64,000 nt of DNA from Candidatus Acutalibacter stercorigallinarum (GCA_019112625.1 DXIW01000028.1:1-64000); one strand, 5' to 3'; positions 42,967 to 49,611 are shown, numbered from the stretch's first letter. Notes: generated by a model from the letters alone, not told the origin. A program made the numbers and translations.

Positions 42967-43197
42967 TCACCCCTCCACACCCCGTGTAGAGGTCAAAAGC
43001 GTCAGCTCCCCGTTTTCCTCTTTGCGGAAGGTGTTTTCCTCGTAGAAAAAGGCGCAGTGAAATTTCCCGCCTTCAAAGCTGGGCACCGCGTAGTACAGGC
43101 GGTTGACCAGGGTGGTCTCGTCCTCGTAAACGTCATGGTCCCCCAGGGGCACGGGCGCGGCGGGATTCTTCGGGGAGTTGGGTGACTTCATGTGCAT
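42967..43197 (-). CDS. Small protein overlapping an XRE gene (copy 1, 76 aa)
   Basis: A 76-residue soluble protein with the core PVPLGDHDVYEDETTLVNRL and YYAVPSFEGGKFHCAFFYEE, family unknown to me. The ATG lies inside the 3' end of the XRE gene, in another frame, with GGAGG 6 bp before it; the overlap is 65 bp. The second copy at 47451-47690 has nearly the same protein and the same overlap, which supports both as real genes. Both proteins keep the downstream FRKEENGELTL and diverge only in the last few residues. Confidence 0.75.
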   Translation of the reverse strand: MHMKSPNSPKNPAAPVPLGDHDVYEDETTLVNRLYYAVPSFEGGKFHCAFFYEENTFRKEENGELTLLTSTRGVEG

Positions 43198-43459
43198 CGG
43201 GCGCCTCCTGAAAACGGGCGGTCTCTACCAGTTGGGCGAAGGTCCGGACGAAGGCCAGGACCTCCTCGGAGAGCTGGCCGAGAAACAGCGCCAGCGTGGT
43301 GGCGCACGGCAGATGGACGCCCTGCTCCAGCTTTTGGTAGCTGCGGGCCGTCAGGTACAGCGCCTCCGCCAGCTTTTCCTGGGTGAGGTGCTTCTCCAGC
43401 CGGAATCCCCGCACCTGGCCGACCCAAAAAACAAGGAACTGCCTCTCGTACCTTCGCAA
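43133..43459 (-). CDS. Small XRE-family regulator (copy 1)
   Basis: A 108-residue helix-turn-helix protein: FRLEKHLTQEKLAEALYLTARSYQKLEQG is the DNA-binding part, followed by a helical tail (LALFLGQLSEEVLAFVRTF). It most likely represses its own promoter through the palindrome at 43535-43552. I take the TTG at 43459, eight bases after GGGAGG, as the start; the frame is open upstream. The partner copy on the other arm of the inverted duplication is at 47186-47515. Confidence 0.82.
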   Translation of the reverse strand: MRRYERQFLVFWVGQVRGFRLEKHLTQEKLAEALYLTARSYQKLEQGVHLPCATTLALFLGQLSEEVLAFVRTFAQLVETARFQEAPDAHEVTQLPEESRRARAPGGP

Positions 43460-43527
43460 CGGCAAGACCTCCCACAAAACTACACGAACCTTTTTGCTTG
43501 CAGGAAAATCTTACCAGTTGCAACGCT

Positions 43528-43552
43528 ATTCTACCACGTCCTATAGGACGTG
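43528..43552 (-). promoter_or_regulatory. Promoter with palindromic operator before XRE copy 1
   Basis: CACGTCCTATAGGACGTG at 43535-43552 is a perfect 18-bp palindrome. On the minus strand it is followed at once by TAGAAT (43528-43533), so it fills the spacer just upstream of the -10 box. The same site with one change is at 47093-47110 and a diverged one at 44288-44305, each before a related XRE gene. Confidence 0.75.
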
Positions 43553-43643
43553 TTTTGTCGATTTTTGTAGAGACTTTTCGCTTTTTATACCGCCGCACCA
43601 CAGAAAAAGGGGGGAAGACAGGTTTTTAGCCGGTTCAAACAAA

Positions 43644-43876
43644 ACTCTCATCCACGCCCTCCGTGGGGAGGGCGACTACCTGGAAATCGCCATAGGGTAC
43701 CTCAAAACTATTTCTATCCACGCCCTCGCAAGGAGGGCGACACCTCAACGGTGAGAGGCGGGAGTTGGTGGTGCGATTTCTATCCACGCCTTCCGCAAAG
43801 GGAGGACGACTCCGCTCTCCGTCCCACCACCAGGGAACAGGTGAAATTTCTATCCGCGCCCCCAAGAGGGGGCGAC
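43644..43876 (-). CRISPR. Orphan type I-C-like mini-array (4 repeats, 3 spacers)
   Basis: Reading on the minus strand, 31-35-bp repeats of the form GTCGCC-stem-GGGCGTGGATAGAAAT lie at 43846-43876, 43776-43810, 43710-43741 and 43644-43676, with spacers of 35, 34 and 33 nt. The last repeat ends GGATGAGAGT rather than GGATAGAAAT, as seen in leader-distal repeats. The stems vary but keep pairing (CCCCCTCTTGGGGG, CTCCTTGCGAG). This matches the subtype I-C repeat plan, yet no I-C cas genes are in the window. Confidence 0.75.
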
Positions 43877-43945
43877 TCCCAACAGAAAAATTTTTCCATC
43901 ATCCAGGAGCCAAAATCGCCCAGGGGGACAGACGCTGCACCGTGG

Positions 43946-44212
43946 TCAGGCGACCTCCTCGGAGTGGCCTGCTTCTGCCAGCTTGCCAAAAGTGTGGACG
44001 AACGCGAGAATTTCCTGGTCGGGCAGCAGGTTGAGAAATAGGGGCAGCGTGATGGCCGACGGTCTGTGAACGCCCCGCTCCAGCTTTTGATAATTGCGGA
44101 CGTTAACGTGCAGCTTTTCTGCCAGCTTTTCTTGGGAGAGGCTCATTTTCGCACGGAACTCCCGGACGCGGACGACCCAAAAGTCGAGAAACAAGTCCTC
44201 GGACTTTCGCAA
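43946..44212 (-). CDS. Small XRE-family regulator (third paralogue)
   Basis: An 88-residue helix-turn-helix protein related to the two copies in the inverted duplication: RAKMSLSQEKLAEKLHVNVRNYQKLERGVH, then LPDQEILAFVHTFGKLAEAG. The C-terminal extension of the other two is missing and it has no overlapping partner gene. TTG start at 44212 with AGGAGG eight bases upstream. Its promoter region carries a related palindrome at 44288-44305. Confidence 0.8.
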   Translation of the reverse strand: MRKSEDLFLDFWVVRVREFRAKMSLSQEKLAEKLHVNVRNYQKLERGVHRPSAITLPLFLNLLPDQEILAFVHTFGKLAEAGHSEEVA

Positions 44213-44287
44213 GCGCAAGACCTCCTACAAAACCATACAACACTTTTTGCTTACAGGAAAATCTTACCAATTCTCACCCTGGCTTAC

Positions 44288-44305
44288 CACATCCCATGGG
44301 ACGTG
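44288..44305 (-). promoter_or_regulatory. Palindromic operator-like site before the third XRE gene
   Basis: CACATCCCATGGGACGTG is an 18-bp near-palindrome with one mismatch, about 75 bp upstream of the XRE start. It corresponds in place and sequence to the sites before the other two copies. Confidence 0.6.
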
Positions 44306-44394
44306 GTTTGTCGGTTTTTGCCTATGCACTTATACTTTTATTATACCATAGAAAAAAGACGACCGCAACAGTCGCTCTATAACAGGTGATTTTG

Positions 44395-44712
44395 GGATTT
44401 AGGGTGGGCGGCCACGAGCCAAGTCTTACTTACGTTCGACTTGCTCGGGCGGGTGACCCCGCGAGACAGGAAAATCCCCCTGGGTTTTGCCCACCGGGAT
44501 TTTGTACGGAGACTGCAAGCCGCTGAGAAAAAGTTGCGCCCTTGCCCTTTTCCGCAAAAAGTTGTTAGTGCAGCGGAGGCGTCGCGACCGCGCTTGCAAG
44601 GGAGCAGCCGGAGCAAACGAGACTTTTTGCGGGGAGGAGCGGTAGTCCGAACGGCGTAGCCGCGATTTTCAAAAATGAAAATCGCGGTGAGCCACAAGGA
44701 CTCACCGCGACG
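44395..44712. repeat. Non-coding repeat mosaic beside tRNA-Ala
   Basis: There is no gene here. 44412-44450 is related to the palindromes at 31850 and 31912; 44618-44643 (26 bp) is identical to the complement of 5838-5863 (begins ACCGCTCCTCCCCGC). 44556-44570 (CCGCAAAAAGTTG) recurs inverted at about 5968-5981. 44660-44700 is a hairpin (CCGCGATTTTCA-aaa-TGAAAATCGCGG) just past the tRNA gene, possibly its terminator. Confidence 0.6.
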
Positions 44713-44788
44713 TGGTGGACCCAAAGGGATTCGAACCCTCGACCTCTCGGATGCGAACCGAACGCTCTCCCAGCTGAGCTATGGGCCC
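44713..44788 (-). tRNA. tRNA-Ala (anticodon CGC)
   Basis: A complete 76-nt cloverleaf on the minus strand with encoded CCA. The acceptor stem GGGCCCA/TGGGTCC has the G3-U70 wobble pair that identifies alanine. D-stem GCTC/GAGC; anticodon stem TTCGG/CCGAG with loop TTCGCAT, anticodon CGC (reads GCG); T-arm GAGGG-TTCGAAT-CCCTT. All stems pair. Confidence 0.95.
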
Positions 44789-44853
44789 ATGTGCCGTTTT
44801 TTAGACAGCACGAATATTTTAGCACAAGCGGGGCTGGTTGTAAAGGGTTTTTC

Positions 44854-46281
44854 TCACTTTTTCCCGCCGGAAGCGGCAAACAGGTCGATGTGCAGCCACT
44901 TTCCCCGGTACAGCCGCCCCAGGAAGATCAGCCCCCGGGCGCAGAGCTCCGCGGCCATGGCCAGCCACACGCCCACCAGCCCCAGACTCCCCACCAGGGC
45001 CAGGGACAGGGTGATGCGCACGCCCCACATGGAAGCCAGGCTGATGAGAAACGGCCCCTTGGAGTCCCCGGCGCCCCGCAGCGCGCCAGAGGCCACGATG
45101 GACGCCCCGAACAGGGGCTCGGCAAAGGCCACGATGCGCAGCACCTGGCTGCCCAGGTCGATGACCTCCGCCTCCTGGGAGAAGATCATAATGAGCTGGG
45201 GGGCGAAGAGGAACAGCACCGCCCCGCCCAGGGTCATCATGCCCACGCCCATCCAGGTGACCATCCGGGCGAAGCGTTGGGCCAGGTCCTTCCGCCCCGC
45301 GCCGATGGCCTGGCCCACCAGGGTGGTGCCGGCCACCGCCACGCCGGAGGCCGGCAGGTAGCTGATGGATTCCGCGGTCACCGCCAGGTGGTTGGCCGCC
45401 ACCGCCACGGTGCCGATGCCGGTGATGATGGCGGTGATGACGATCTGGGCCACGCACATGATGGAGCGCTCCAGGGCGGCGGGAAGCCCCAATCGCCAGG
45501 CGGCCAGCAGGCAGCCCCGCTCGAACTTATAGCGCTGGTGCAGGCTGATGCGGATGGGGGACTTTTTGCGGAACAGGGCCGCCAGAAACAGCAGGCACAC
45601 CAGGGCGGTGGAGAGCCCCGAGGCAAAGGCCGCGCCCCCTACGCCCCATCCCGCGCCCCACATGGTGAAGCGCAAGCCCAGCACCTCCACCGGGCGGGTG
45701 GGGTAGATGAACAAGGTGTTGAGAATCACGTTGAACACATTGATCATCAGGTTGAGGACCATGGGGGTCTTGGTGTCCCCGGCGCAGCGGATGGCGGCGC
45801 TGAACATGTTGGTGCCCAGGGTGAAGGGCATGGCGCAGGCCATGATCCGGAAGTACAGGGAGGCGTCCCCCCGGACGGCGGGCTCGGCGCCCAACAGGGC
45901 GGGCAGCGGGAAGGAGAGGGCGAATCCCACCGCCCCCATGAGGATGCCGAAGAGGACGGTAAAGCGCAGGCTCTGCCACACCACCCGCCTGGCGTCCTCC
46001 CCCCGGCCGGCCCCCAGGTGCTGGGCCACCTGCACGGAAAAGCCGATGGCCGCCGCGGCGAAAAACCCGTTGAACAGCCAGGTGGTGCTGGCGGTAAGGC
46101 CCACCGCCGCCGTGGCCTGGGAGCCCAGGGACCCCACCATGGCGGTGTCCACGTACTGCACCAGGGTGATCATGATCTGCTCGACAATGGCGGGCCAGGC
46201 CAAAAACAGCACCGCGCCCAGGGTGGACTTTACCGGCGGGGTGCCCTGGTGGGCGAGCAGCTTCGAAATGCGGTCGCTCAT
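44854..46281 (-). CDS. MATE-family efflux transporter (second)
   Basis: A 475-residue, 12-helix exporter. The N-terminal half starts VLFLAWPAIVEQIMITLVQY, then VDTAMVGSLGSQATAAVGLT, typical of NorM/MatE; the pattern repeats in the second half (LGLPAALERSIMCVAQIVIT, MVTWMGVGMMTLGGAVLFLF). It is not closely similar to the transporter at 22951. The substrate is unknown. The start overlaps the Dabb gene stop by 4 bp, so both are one operon. Confidence 0.93.
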   Translation of the reverse strand: MSDRISKLLAHQGTPPVKSTLGAVLFLAWPAIVEQIMITLVQYVDTAMVGSLGSQATAAVGLTASTTWLFNGFFAAAAIGFSVQVAQHLGAGRGEDARRVVWQSLRFTVLFGILMGAVGFALSFPLPALLGAEPAVRGDASLYFRIMACAMPFTLGTNMFSAAIRCAGDTKTPMVLNLMINVFNVILNTLFIYPTRPVEVLGLRFTMWGAGWGVGGAAFASGLSTALVCLLFLAALFRKKSPIRISLHQRYKFERGCLLAAWRLGLPAALERSIMCVAQIVITAIITGIGTVAVAANHLAVTAESISYLPASGVAVAGTTLVGQAIGAGRKDLAQRFARMVTWMGVGMMTLGGAVLFLFAPQLIMIFSQEAEVIDLGSQVLRIVAFAEPLFGASIVASGALRGAGDSKGPFLISLASMWGVRITLSLALVGSLGLVGVWLAMAAELCARGLIFLGRLYRGKWLHIDLFAASGGKK

Positions 46282-46589
46282 ACTTCGTAATCGATGCTCA
46301 CCCGGCCGTCAGGCTCCCGCAGCTCTTTCACGAACTGGCCGAAGGCCACGTGGCTGGGGTGCTTCTGATAGCGGAGCATCTCCTCCATATTCCGGAAGGT
46401 GGACACCAGGATGTAGTCGTAATTCCCCGGCGCCGAGCCAGGCGCGCCGAAGTAGACCTCCAGGTCCGCGATCTCCGGGATCTCCTCTTTCAGGGCCAGC
46501 ATCCTGGCCCGGGCGGCCTCCAGGTTTTCGGCCTTGGTCCTGCCCTGTGCCGTGTCTTTGAATTTGAACATGACGATATGCTTGAGCAT
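46278..46589 (-). CDS. Dabb-family (stress-responsive alpha/beta barrel) protein
   Basis: A 103-residue dimeric ferredoxin-like barrel protein: MLKHIVMFKFKDTAQGRTK at the start, YDYILVSTFRNMEEMLRYQK, and the end HVAFGQFVKEL, all Dabb signatures. Members are implicated in stress or small-ligand chemistry, but the role here is open. I start at 46589 where ACGGAG precedes; the frame has an ATG 8 codons earlier. It lies upstream of and is coupled to the MATE gene. Confidence 0.88.
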   Translation of the reverse strand: MLKHIVMFKFKDTAQGRTKAENLEAARARMLALKEEIPEIADLEVYFGAPGSAPGNYDYILVSTFRNMEEMLRYQKHPSHVAFGQFVKELREPDGRVSIDYEV

Positions 46590-46793
46590 CTCCGTTCGTT
46601 CCTTTCTCCCCAAAGGTGGCGTTTTCCCCCATCTTACCTCATTCCGGGGAGAAATGCAAGGGGGTTTGTGCCCTCCTGTTTCCGAGATTGTTCTTTCAAA
46701 GGTATCCCCGCGTTTTTGTGCCGGGACGTTTTCTTTTTCCGAAGCCGCAGGGGCGCAAAGCCGAGACTGTTTTGTGATTTTATTCCGGGGCCA

Positions 46794-46827
46794 TTGGCCC
46801 GCCCTGCGCAGTATGCTATACTATAAT
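46794..46827 (+). promoter_or_regulatory. Promoter/leader of the second mini-array
   Basis: TTGGCC (46794-46799) is 17 bp from TATACT (46817-46822), and an overlapping TATAAT sits at 46822-46827. It ends 14 bp before the first repeat. 46620-46793 otherwise contains nothing I can identify. Confidence 0.55.
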
Positions 46828-46840
46828 AAGCGATTAGGCC

Positions 46841-47006
46841 GTCCCCCTCTTGGGGGCGTGGATAGAAATTTCACCTGCTCCCTGGTGATGGGACGGAGAG
46901 CGGAGTCGCCCTCCCTTTGCGGAAGGCGTGGATAGAAATTTTGGCCTGGAGGACGGCAAGTACGGGCGAGCCAGTCGCCCCCTCTTGCGGGGGCGTGGAT
47001 AAGAGA
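46841..47006 (+). CRISPR. Orphan type I-C-like mini-array (3 repeats, 2 spacers)
   Basis: Repeats at 46841-46869, 46905-46939 and 46974-47006 end in GGCGTGGATAGAAAT, the last in GGATAAGAGAT. Spacers are 35 and 34 nt. The first spacer equals the first spacer of the array at 43644-43876 (read on the minus strand) except for two bases. The repeat before it lacks the first G-C pair (GTCCCCCTCTTGGGGG). A promoter points into it. No cas genes are adjacent. Confidence 0.75.
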
Positions 47007-47092
47007 TCAACCGGCGAAAAACCTGTCTTCCCCCCTTTTTTCTGTGGTGCGGCGGTATAAAAAGCGAAAAGTCTCTACAAAAATCGACAAAA

Positions 47093-47117
47093 CACGTCCC
47101 ATAGGACGTGGTAGAAT
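47093..47117 (+). promoter_or_regulatory. Promoter with palindromic operator before XRE copy 2
   Basis: CACGTCCCATAGGACGTG at 47093-47110 (one base off perfect symmetry) is followed immediately by TAGAAT at 47112-47117, as in copy 1. Confidence 0.7.
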
Positions 47118-47185
47118 GGCGTTGTAACTGGTAAGATTTTCCTGCAAGCAAAAAGGTTCGTGTGGTTTTGTGGGAGGTCTTGCCG

Positions 47186-47515
47186 TTGCGAAGGTACGAG
47201 AGGCAGTTCCTTGTTTTTTGGGTCGGTCAGGTGCGGGGGTTCCGGCTGGAGAAGCACCTCACCCAGGAAAAGCTGGCGGAGGCGCTGTACCTGTCGGCCC
47301 GCAGCTACCAAAAGCTGGAGCAGGGCGTCCACCAGCCATGCGCCACCACGCTGGCCCTGTTCCTCGGCCAGCTTACCGACCAGGAGGTCCTGGCCTTCGT
47401 CCGGACCTTCGCCCAGCTGGTGGAGACCGCCCGTTTTCAGGAGGCGCCCGATGCACATGAAATCACCCAACTCCCCGGAGAATCCCACCGCGCCCGTGCC
47501 CCTGGGGGACCATGA
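47186..47515 (+). CDS. Small XRE-family regulator (copy 2)
   Basis: A 109-residue helix-turn-helix protein, nearly identical to copy 1 in the recognition region (FRLEKHLTQEKLAEALYLSA); the differences are a few residues (YLSARS for YLTARS, LTDQEVLAF for LSEEVLAF). TTG start at 47186 eight bases after GGGAGG. It shares promoter, operator and downstream overlapping gene with copy 1, and so probably co-regulates with it. Confidence 0.82.
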   Translation: MRRYERQFLVFWVGQVRGFRLEKHLTQEKLAEALYLSARSYQKLEQGVHQPCATTLALFLGQLTDQEVLAFVRTFAQLVETARFQEAPDAHEITQLPGESHRARAPGGP

Positions 47516-47690
47516 CGTTTACGAGGACGAGAACACCCTGGTCAACCGCCTGTACTACGCGGTGCCCAGCTTTGAAGAGGGAAAATTTCACTGCTCTTTC
47601 TTCTTTGAGGAAAACACCTTCCGCAAAGAGGAAAACGGGGAGTTGACGTTGGTCCACTCGGAATATGGGATAGACGCCGCTAAAATCTGA
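47451..47690 (+). CDS. Small protein overlapping an XRE gene (copy 2, 79 aa)
   Basis: A 79-residue protein, near-identical to 42967-43197 up to ENGELTL, then different (VHSEYGIDAAKI), marking the end of the inverted duplication at about 47650. The ATG at 47451 follows GGAGG by 6 bp within the XRE gene; overlap 65 bp in another frame. Conservation in both copies of a frame that overlaps a real gene argues that it is expressed. Function unknown. Confidence 0.75.
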   Translation: MHMKSPNSPENPTAPVPLGDHDVYEDENTLVNRLYYAVPSFEEGKFHCSFFFEENTFRKEENGELTLVHSEYGIDAAKI

Positions 47691-47764
47691 GAGGCCGGTG
47701 CCCTATCCCCGGCTTTTTTGGAAAAATCACAGGGCCGCACCCCGGGCGGTGGGCAGTCATCCCG

Positions 47765-47792
47765 TTGCATCTCCCGGCGGGCGTGGTATAAT
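47765..47792 (+). promoter_or_regulatory. Promoter of the GyrI-like gene
   Basis: TTGCAT (47765-47770) and TATAAT (47787-47792) are 16 bp apart, 32 bp before the start. Confidence 0.6.
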
Positions 47793-47824
47793 GGGGGAAA
47801 GATATTTGCGGGGAGGCGGTACGG

Positions 47825-48289
47825 ATGTTCCGGGTGAGGAAGGAGGCCTTTGCCATCATCGGCAAGGAGGGCTCCACCGCGGAGGGCGAGGGCTTTATCC
47901 AAAAGCTGTGGCAGGAGGCCAACGGCCATTTCGATGAGATCGCCCACCTGGCAAAGCGGGGCCCGGGCGGGGAGCTGGTGGGCATCTGGGGGGCCATGAC
48001 CGACTTTTCCCGCTCCTTCCGGCCCTGGGAGGACGGCTTCCGCCAGGGCCTGTACCTGGCGGGGGTGGAGTGCGCCGGCCAGGCGGAGGCGCCCGCCGGG
48101 TGGACAAAATGGACCATCCCCGGGTATGAGTACCTGGCGGTGGAAAATCGCGATGGGGCCTTTGGGGAAACCCTGGAGAGCCTGGGGGAGCAGGGGCTGT
48201 CTCTGGCGGGGGCGGTGCATGAATATACAGACCCGGCCACGGGGAAGGAGTACCTGTATTTTCCCATCAGGCGGCTGCCGCCGGAGTAG
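47825..48289 (+). CDS. GyrI-like/AraC effector-binding domain protein
   Basis: A 154-residue single-domain protein of the SOUL/GyrI superfamily: VRKEAFAIIGKEGSTAEGEG, then WGAMTDFSRSFRPW and the second half with GWTKWTIPGYEYLAVE (the conserved strand with Trp and Tyr/Glu used in ligand binding) and the terminal YLYFPIRRLP. Such proteins bind or hydrolyse small hydrophobic compounds; none has a DNA-binding part here. It is a single-gene unit with its own promoter and a terminator beyond it. Confidence 0.85.
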   Translation: MFRVRKEAFAIIGKEGSTAEGEGFIQKLWQEANGHFDEIAHLAKRGPGGELVGIWGAMTDFSRSFRPWEDGFRQGLYLAGVECAGQAEAPAGWTKWTIPGYEYLAVENRDGAFGETLESLGEQGLSLAGAVHEYTDPATGKEYLYFPIRRLPPE

Positions 48290-48316
48290 GGGGAGGCCAC
48301 TTCCCGATCACAATAA

Positions 48317-48394
48317 AAAAAGCCCGGCGGACCGGGCGGGAACAGCTGCATACACCAAACCTCCAAAGGGAAGGATTCCTTTGGAGGTTTTCCT
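48317..48394. terminator. Two terminator hairpins before the recombinase gene
   Basis: GCCCGG-cgga-CCGGGC (about 48322-48337) has a run of T on the minus strand, and AACCTCCAAAGG at 48358-48369 pairs with CCTTTGGAGGTT at 48378-48389, followed on the plus strand by TTTCC. The second shares its stem with the hairpin at 6015. They insulate the recombinase region from the gene on the left. Confidence 0.7.
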
Positions 48395-48469
48395 TTGTGG
48401 ATAGGATAGGCTACAATACAGTTCACAGCACAGGACTATGGCGGACAACCGCCAGAGGAGGTATGCAAC

Positions 48470-49315
48470 ATGGATGACCGGCGTATCAGCCGAGACCAGA
48501 TCGAGGGCTTTGCCCGAATGCTGCGAAGGGAGGAGCTCCGCGAGAGCACCATCGAAAACTATCTCCGGCACGTGGCGGCGCTGGGGGCGTGGATGGGGGA
48601 CGCGCCTGTGACCAAGGAGCGGGTGGCGGCGTGGAAGGAGTCGCTGCTGGAGGGCGGGCGCTGCCCCGGGACCGTGAACAGCATGCTGGTGTCCGCCAAC
48701 CGGTTTCTGGCCTTTCTGGGGTGGGGCGACTGCCAGGTAAAGGCGCTGCGCGTCCAGCGCCAGCTCTTCCGGGAGAACCAGCGGGAGCTGACCCGGGGGG
48801 AGTTCGACCGGCTTATCGCCGCGGCCAGGGCGGCGGGGCGGGAACGGCTGCTCTTGCTGATGGAGACTATCTGCTCCACGGGCATCCGGGTAAGCGAGGT
48901 GAAGTATATCACCGTGGAGGCCCTGCGGTGCGGCAAGGCGGAGATCGCCCTGAAGGGCAAGATCCGCACCATCCTGCTCCCCGCCAGGCTGTGCCGGAAG
49001 CTGCTGAAGTACTGCAAAAAAAGAAACACCGTCTCCGGCGAGGTGTTCCTCACCAAAAACGGTTCCAGCCTGTCCCGCAAGCAGATCTGGGCGGAGATGA
49101 AGTCCCTGTGCGGGCTGGCGGGGGTGGCGCCCTCCAAGGTGTTCCCCCACAACCTGCGGCACCTGTTCGCCCGGGCCTTTTTCAAGGCCTGCCGGGACGT
49201 GGCCCAGCTGGCGGACGTGCTGGGCCACAGCTCTATGGAGACCACCCGCATCTACCTGATCTCCACCGGGGCGGAACACGCCCGCACCCTGGAGCAGCTG
49301 CGGCTGGTATCGTAG
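48470..49315 (+). CDS. Tyrosine recombinase, probable DNA invertase of the adhesin switch
   Basis: A 281-residue, full-length tyrosine recombinase. Residues 1-~95 are the SAM-like core-binding domain (ESTIENYLRHVAALGAWMGD). The catalytic domain has Arg in CSTGIRVSEVKYI, His-x-x-Arg in FPHNLRHLFARAF, LGHSSMETTRIYLI with the second His and the nucleophilic Tyr. It is closest to XerC/D-like and phase-variation recombinases, shorter than phage integrases. AGGAGG precedes the ATG by 7 bp. Four bases beyond its stop is the first of two inverted 19-bp sites, so it most likely inverts the segment 49319-49568. Confidence 0.9.
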   Translation: MDDRRISRDQIEGFARMLRREELRESTIENYLRHVAALGAWMGDAPVTKERVAAWKESLLEGGRCPGTVNSMLVSANRFLAFLGWGDCQVKALRVQRQLFRENQRELTRGEFDRLIAAARAAGRERLLLLMETICSTGIRVSEVKYITVEALRCGKAEIALKGKIRTILLPARLCRKLLKYCKKRNTVSGEVFLTKNGSSLSRKQIWAEMKSLCGLAGVAPSKVFPHNLRHLFARAFFKACRDVAQLADVLGHSSMETTRIYLISTGAEHARTLEQLRLVS

Positions 49316-49364
49316 AGGACAAAATAACGATATTGTCTCAACATAAGCCCATAACTTACCCTAC

Positions 49365-49393
49365 ATTTTACCACAGGGCCTGGGAAAGAACAA
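49365..49393 (-). promoter_or_regulatory. Promoter within the invertible segment (points away from the adhesin)
   Basis: On the minus strand TTGTTC (complement of 49388-49393) and TAAAAT (complement of 49365-49370) are exactly 17 bp apart. In this assembly it points toward the 3' end of the recombinase gene. After inversion it would face right, starting transcription about 20 bp inside the right-hand site and reading into 49612 and the adhesin. Confidence 0.7.
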
Positions 49394-49403
49394 GGTAAAA
49401 TTA

Positions 49404-49474
49404 AAGAAAAGCGCAAGGAAATAGCCGAGGAACATGAATATGTGTTCTATCGGCTGGATTCGTGCGCTTTTCTT
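49404..49474. terminator. Strong hairpin inside the invertible segment
   Basis: AAGAAAAGCGCA at 49404-49415 pairs with TGCGCTTTTCTT at 49463-49474; inside are AGCCGA/TCGGCT and GAACA/TGTTC. It is followed on the plus strand by GTTTTT and on the minus strand by TAATTTT, so it can stop transcription both ways. In the present orientation it would block read-through from the recombinase side into the adhesin. Confidence 0.7.
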
Positions 49475-49611
49475 GTTTTTACCGGGAAATGGCCGGGCCA
49501 AAACCGGGGTTTTTGGTATCGATTTTTTGCAAACCGCCCGGGCGGACAGGACAATATCGTTAAATTGTAGAGCCCAGAGGACAGCCCAGGGCGCGGGAAA
49601 TACCGGAAAGG

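Larger units (their letters stand above)
49319..49568. repeat. Inverted 19-bp sites bounding an invertible segment
   Basis: ACAAAATAACGATATTGTC at 49319-49337 recurs inverted at 49550-49568 with two mismatches (17 of 19). Each site is itself an imperfect dyad: ACAAWWT and ATATTGT around a central AACG, the layout expected of a tyrosine-recombinase core site. The enclosed 212 bp carry a promoter and a terminator-like hairpin. It lies between the recombinase and the adhesin operon. Confidence 0.8.

Noticed and set aside
44675-45361. Plus-strand frame with GIRTLDLSDANRTLSQLSYGP
   Set aside because: It is the antisense of tRNA-Ala and of the MATE gene, not a protein gene.
43644-47006. Reading the small repeats as simple REP elements rather than CRISPR
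   Set aside because: Regular 33-35-nt spacing, different spacers between copies, a worn terminal repeat and the I-C-type GTGGATAGAAAT end fit CRISPR better, though the arrays are tiny and lack cas genes.
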